The translations under genes and the position numbers were made by a program. The notes below the pieces were generated by a model. It saw only the letters and a list, made by a program, of their open reading frames with translations. It was not told the DNA's origin and did no database searches. 30,323 bases of DNA from an uncultured Bacillus sp. (GTDB lineage: Bacteria > Bacillota > Bacilli > Bacillales_B > DSM-18226): assembly GCF_946478885.1 (NCBI RefSeq), contig NZ_CAMLDX010000038.1:1-30323 (forward strand). Direction: 5' to 3'. This document shows positions 27,357 to 30,323 of this stretch, one piece after another. How positions within the stretch are numbered: position 1 is the stretch's first letter; each line of letters starts with the position of its first letter.

Positions 27357-29405
27357 GTGAACAATTTATTAAAGCAATCTGTGACTGAAGTAAAGGGCAT
27401 TGGAGAAGAAATTGCCGCTGTATTGGCGGACATGAAAATAAATACCATTCTAGAATTGCTGGAGTACTTTCCTTATCGATACGAGGATTACCGACTTCGT
27501 GATTTAGCAGAAGTGAAGCATGAGGAGAAGATTACTGTAGAGGGGAAGGTTCACAGCGAGCCTTCTCTTACCTATTATGGACGGAAAAGATCGCGTCTCA
27601 TGGTACGTTTGCTGGTCGGGCGCTACTTAATTCAAGTCGTTGCATTCAATCAGCCTTATTTAAAGGGAAAGATAGCGATTAATGATACAATTACTGTTTC
27701 AGGTAAATGGGATTCCCATAGACAGATGATCACAGTAAATGAATTAAAAATTGGTACTGCGGTGAGCGCAAATGATTTCGCACCAGTATATACAGTTAAA
27801 GGGAATATGACAACAAAAGGAATCCGCCGGCATATAAAACAGGCATTTTCCCAGTATGGGCACTTGATTGATGAAACCATTCCCGAAACGCTTCGCAAAA
27901 AGTACCGGCTATTAAAAAGAAGAGACGCACTGCATGCCATGCATTTTCCGTATGATCAGGAGGATTTAAAGCAGGCAAGAAGGCGGCTTGTTTATGAAGA
28001 ATTTTTGTTATTTCAGTTGAAAATGCAGACACTCAGAAAAATAGAAAGAGAGAATGCAATGGGGGGCGCCCACCAGTACGATGAGGCGAAAACAGCTCAG
28101 TTTATCGGTGAACTTCCCTTTCCTCTAACAAATGCTCAAAATAGAGTCATAAGAGAAATTCTTTCTGATATTCAATCACCATTGCGAATGAACAGATTGC
28201 TCCAAGGTGATGTTGGTTCTGGGAAAACAGTAATTGCGGCGATTGCCTTGTTTGCTGTCACCACCTCCGGCTTTCAGGGAGCCTTAATGGTGCCGACTGA
28301 AATTCTCGCAGAACAGCATGCGGAGTCTTTGAATCATCTGTTGGAGCCTGCAGGGATATCCTGTGCGCTGTTGACCAGCTCTGTTAAAGGAAAGCAACGA
28401 AAGGAACTCCTATCAAGGCTGCGTGAAGGTGAAGTGGATATTGTAGTCGGAACACACGCACTTATACAGGATGAAGTGGAATTTAAGCGGCTTGGTCTGG
28501 TTATTACGGATGAACAGCACCGTTTCGGTGTTGAGCAGCGCCGTGTACTCCGGGAAAAGGGAGAAAATCCGGATGTATTATTTATGACAGCAACCCCTAT
28601 TCCCCGGACACTTTCGATCACTGTATTTGGGGAAATGGATGTCTCGATCATTGATGAGCTACCTGCGGGCAGAAAAAGGATTGAGACATACTGGGTCAAG
28701 AATGAGATGCTTGATCGTGTACTTGGGTTCATGACAAAAGAATTGCAAAAAGGGCGCCAAGCATATGTCATTTGCCCATTGATCGAGGAGTCTGACAAGC
28801 TGGATGTACAAAATGCCATTGACGTTCATAGCACTTTCGTCTTTTATTTTAAAGGAAGATACCAAATTGGTCTGATGCATGGAAGGCTTCCGGCAGAAGA
28901 GAAGGATCAGGTCATGAAGGACTTCAGCGAAAACAAAATACATGTACTTGTTTCTACCACTGTCGTTGAGGTAGGGGTAAATGTTCCGAATGCGACTTTA
29001 ATGGTGATCTATGATGCGGAGCGCTTTGGTCTCTCGCAGTTGCACCAGCTGCGGGGCAGGGTAGGACGAGGCAGTGAACAATCCTATTGTATTTTATTGG
29101 CAGATCCAAAGTCAGAAACAGGAAAAGAGCGAATGAAAATTATGACTGAAACAAATGATGGGTTCGTTCTTAGTGAAAAGGATCTGGAATTACGCGGTCC
29201 GGGTGACTTTTTTGGGAAAAAGCAGAGCGGTTTGCCGGAATTTAAAGTGGCGGATATGGTTCATGATTATGCGGCTCTTGAAACAGCAAGAAAGGATGCA
29301 GCTATTTTAGTAGATTCAGGTTATTTCTGGCAGGCAGAGGAATACCTGGCGCTAAGAACATTCCTTGCAGAAGCTGGAGTGCTGGCAGGAGAGAAACTCG
29401 ATTAA
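27357..29405 (+). CDS. recG: ATP-dependent DNA helicase RecG
   Basis: RecG remodels stalled forks and branch-migrates recombination intermediates. The protein has 682 residues, the same as I recall for B. subtilis. The N-terminal wedge/OB domain (to about 165) includes LLEYFPYRYEDYR and GKVHSEPSLTYYG. The SF2 helicase core has Walker A GDVGSGKT (284-291), MVPTEILAEQHA, the DEQH box (about 385-388), TATPIPRTL and QLRGRVGRG. The C-terminal TRG-like region includes ELRGPGDFFGKKQSG. The start is GTG 27357, immediately after the dead sdaAA stop; the nearest Shine-Dalgarno-like site, GGAAAG (27339-27344), is 12 bases away and weak. The next gene in Bacillus, fapR, is absent here. Confidence 0.96.
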   Translation: MNNLLKQSVTEVKGIGEEIAAVLADMKINTILELLEYFPYRYEDYRLRDLAEVKHEEKITVEGKVHSEPSLTYYGRKRSRLMVRLLVGRYLIQVVAFNQPYLKGKIAINDTITVSGKWDSHRQMITVNELKIGTAVSANDFAPVYTVKGNMTTKGIRRHIKQAFSQYGHLIDETIPETLRKKYRLLKRRDALHAMHFPYDQEDLKQARRRLVYEEFLLFQLKMQTLRKIERENAMGGAHQYDEAKTAQFIGELPFPLTNAQNRVIREILSDIQSPLRMNRLLQGDVGSGKTVIAAIALFAVTTSGFQGALMVPTEILAEQHAESLNHLLEPAGISCALLTSSVKGKQRKELLSRLREGEVDIVVGTHALIQDEVEFKRLGLVITDEQHRFGVEQRRVLREKGENPDVLFMTATPIPRTLSITVFGEMDVSIIDELPAGRKRIETYWVKNEMLDRVLGFMTKELQKGRQAYVICPLIEESDKLDVQNAIDVHSTFVFYFKGRYQIGLMHGRLPAEEKDQVMKDFSENKIHVLVSTTVVEVGVNVPNATLMVIYDAERFGLSQLHQLRGRVGRGSEQSYCILLADPKSETGKERMKIMTETNDGFVLSEKDLELRGPGDFFGKKQSGLPEFKVADMVHDYAALETARKDAAILVDSGYFWQAEEYLALRTFLAEAGVLAGEKLD

Positions 29406-29451
29406 AGAGTAGCATCAGAATCATCTGGATTACAACAATAAAATGGGAAAC

Positions 29452-29485
29452 CTTGAATCAATAGGGTGTACTCTATTGATTCAAG
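29452..29485. repeat. Perfect 13-bp inverted repeat after recG
   Basis: CTTGAATCAATAG (29452-29464) and CTATTGATTCAAG (29473-29485) are perfectly complementary across an 8-base spacer, and the stem can extend by two more pairs. It begins 46 bases after the recG stop. There is no T-tract on the plus strand (TGTAGTGG follows) or on the minus strand (GTTTCCC follows), so an ordinary intrinsic terminator is unlikely. Confidence 0.7.
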
Positions 29486-29606
29486 TGTAGTGGATTGATT
29501 AAATCAGTAGTTAAGAATGTCTCATAAGACTTGTCTCAAAAATGAAGCGATAGGGATAAAAAGATTAGGAAAGGAAACTCTAAGGAAAAAGGAGGATTCT
29601 ATAAAT

Positions 29607-30083
29607 ATGATGTTGAAAAATCAGTGGATATATAATATTGCAATGATTTTACTCTCGTGGTCATCGCTTTCTTTTATTGGAAAGAATAATATAAAAAGAT
29701 TCCTTCCGGCATCTGTCCTTATTGTTATTTTTGAGGCAATAAACGCAATAATTGGGAAAAAACGAAAATGGTGGATCTTCTATAATAAGCCAAAGTCATA
29801 CATTTCAGGAGAATTTCCTTTTAATATTGGACCGTTTTTTTTATCTTCGATATGGGTATTAAAGAAGGGTTATGGAAATATAAAAAAGTTCCTTATACTT
29901 AATGCAATTGTAGATGCTTTCTTCACTACTATTTATATAACAGTACTTGAGAAATTGAAAATTGTTCGTTTAGCTCGAATAAATAACTTTCAGTTTTTCC
30001 TTTATTTCTTTTACAAAGCCTTTTTCTTATATGGATTCCAATACATCATTGAAAAAAAAGGAAACTCAATTAATCGATGCTAA
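29607..30083 (+). CDS. Small multi-spanning membrane protein of unknown function
   Basis: I do not recognise this 158-residue protein. ATG 29607 is chosen because GGAGG (29591-29595) lies 11 bases upstream; ATG 29610 is an alternative. The in-frame ATG at 29517 would add 30 mostly charged residues without a ribosome binding site. Hydrophobic segments lie at about 8-24, 32-50, 72-86, 94-114 and 128-148, suggesting four or five membrane helices. Between them are basic, aromatic-rich stretches (KKRKWWIFYNKPKSY) and a GEFPFNIGPFF motif. It vaguely resembles small Firmicute membrane proteins such as the CBO0543 group, but I cannot confirm that. The gene is more AT-rich than its neighbours and sits where fapR-plsX would be expected, so it was probably inserted or exposed by rearrangement. 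A run of repeated K, N, F and I codons fits the low GC. Confidence 0.75.
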   Translation: MMLKNQWIYNIAMILLSWSSLSFIGKNNIKRFLPASVLIVIFEAINAIIGKKRKWWIFYNKPKSYISGEFPFNIGPFFLSSIWVLKKGYGNIKKFLILNAIVDAFFTTIYITVLEKLKIVRLARINNFQFFLYFFYKAFFLYGFQYIIEKKGNSINRC

Positions 30084-30323
30084 GACACCCAATTATATTT
30101 CATTTATATATTGTGTAATACACTCAAGCAAAGAAGCAGGTTAGCATAATAATAGAAGATGAACAAGACAAGATTGTAAAAAATGTACTTATATAATAGG
30201 GGTGCTAGTTAAAGAAGGATCTTCAAAATAATCAAACTTTCAAAGCTATGAACCGATTTAATAATGTGCAAACAACAATCTTTTACAGCAGAGCGAAATA
30301 AAAAGATGATCCCTGTTCCATTC
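30084..30323. other. Non-coding right edge of the window
   Basis: The last 240 bases carry no credible gene in either direction. TATAAT at 30192-30197 is a perfect -10 hexamer on the plus strand, without a fitting -35 at 16-18 bases. It could drive something beyond the window. The composition is AT-rich like the gene before it. The fapR start expected after recG in Bacillus is not seen. Confidence 0.4.

Noticed and set aside
29517..29606. A 30-residue N-terminal extension of the membrane protein
   Set aside because: No ribosome binding site precedes ATG 29517, while a good GGAGG precedes ATG 29607. The extension is charged and lies in the repeat-like region.

Overview
The window is a stretch of core chromosome from an endospore-forming Firmicute of the Bacillaceae. 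Most genes closely resemble their Bacillus subtilis counterparts and follow the same order as the B. subtilis pyr-ylo-recG region. A complete 26-codon spoVM marks a spore former. The exact genus cannot be told from this sequence alone.

Layout. 1-4002 (+): 3' end of the pyrimidine operon: carB (partial), pyrK, pyrD, pyrF and pyrE, all joined by ATGA overlaps and closed by a strong terminator. 4059-5777 (-): rqcH (ribosome quality control), convergent with pyrE. 6085-8763 (+): a P-type Ca2+ ATPase. 8876-10924 (+): yicC, remA, gmk and rpoZ, ending in a terminator. 11089-22885 (+): a long, tightly packed run of coaBC, priA, def, fmt, rsmB, rlmN, prpC, prkC, rsgA and rpe. It covers CoA synthesis, replication restart, formyl-methionine handling, rRNA methylation, PASTA kinase signalling, 30S maturation and the pentose phosphate pathway. 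23018-23869 (+): thiN and spoVM. 24169-24357 (-): rpmB. 24809-26857 (+): yloU (Asp23 family) and fakA. 27357-29405 (+): recG. 29607-30083 (+): an unrecognised small membrane protein.

The core genes look intact and ordinary. The unusual material sits in the gaps: (1) between fakA and recG, where B. subtilis has sdaAB-sdaAA, only a decayed sdaAA fossil remains (about 26960-27356), preceded by an 84-bp element with perfect 13-bp terminal inverted repeats; (2) a 117-bp near-continuous hairpin lies directly behind rpmB and pairs well only as rpmB-sense RNA; (3) a perfect 13-bp inverted repeat and an AT-rich membrane-protein gene follow recG, where fapR-plsX would be expected; (4) the Ca2+ ATPase has a badly spaced ribosome binding site that instead fits a 3-codon upstream ORF; (5) a promoter-like site is nested in the terminator behind the ATPase. 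I found no convincing new multi-gene system. No rRNA, tRNA, CRISPR array, intact transposase or prophage gene is visible. All family assignments come from reading motifs and remembered homologues; no search was run.
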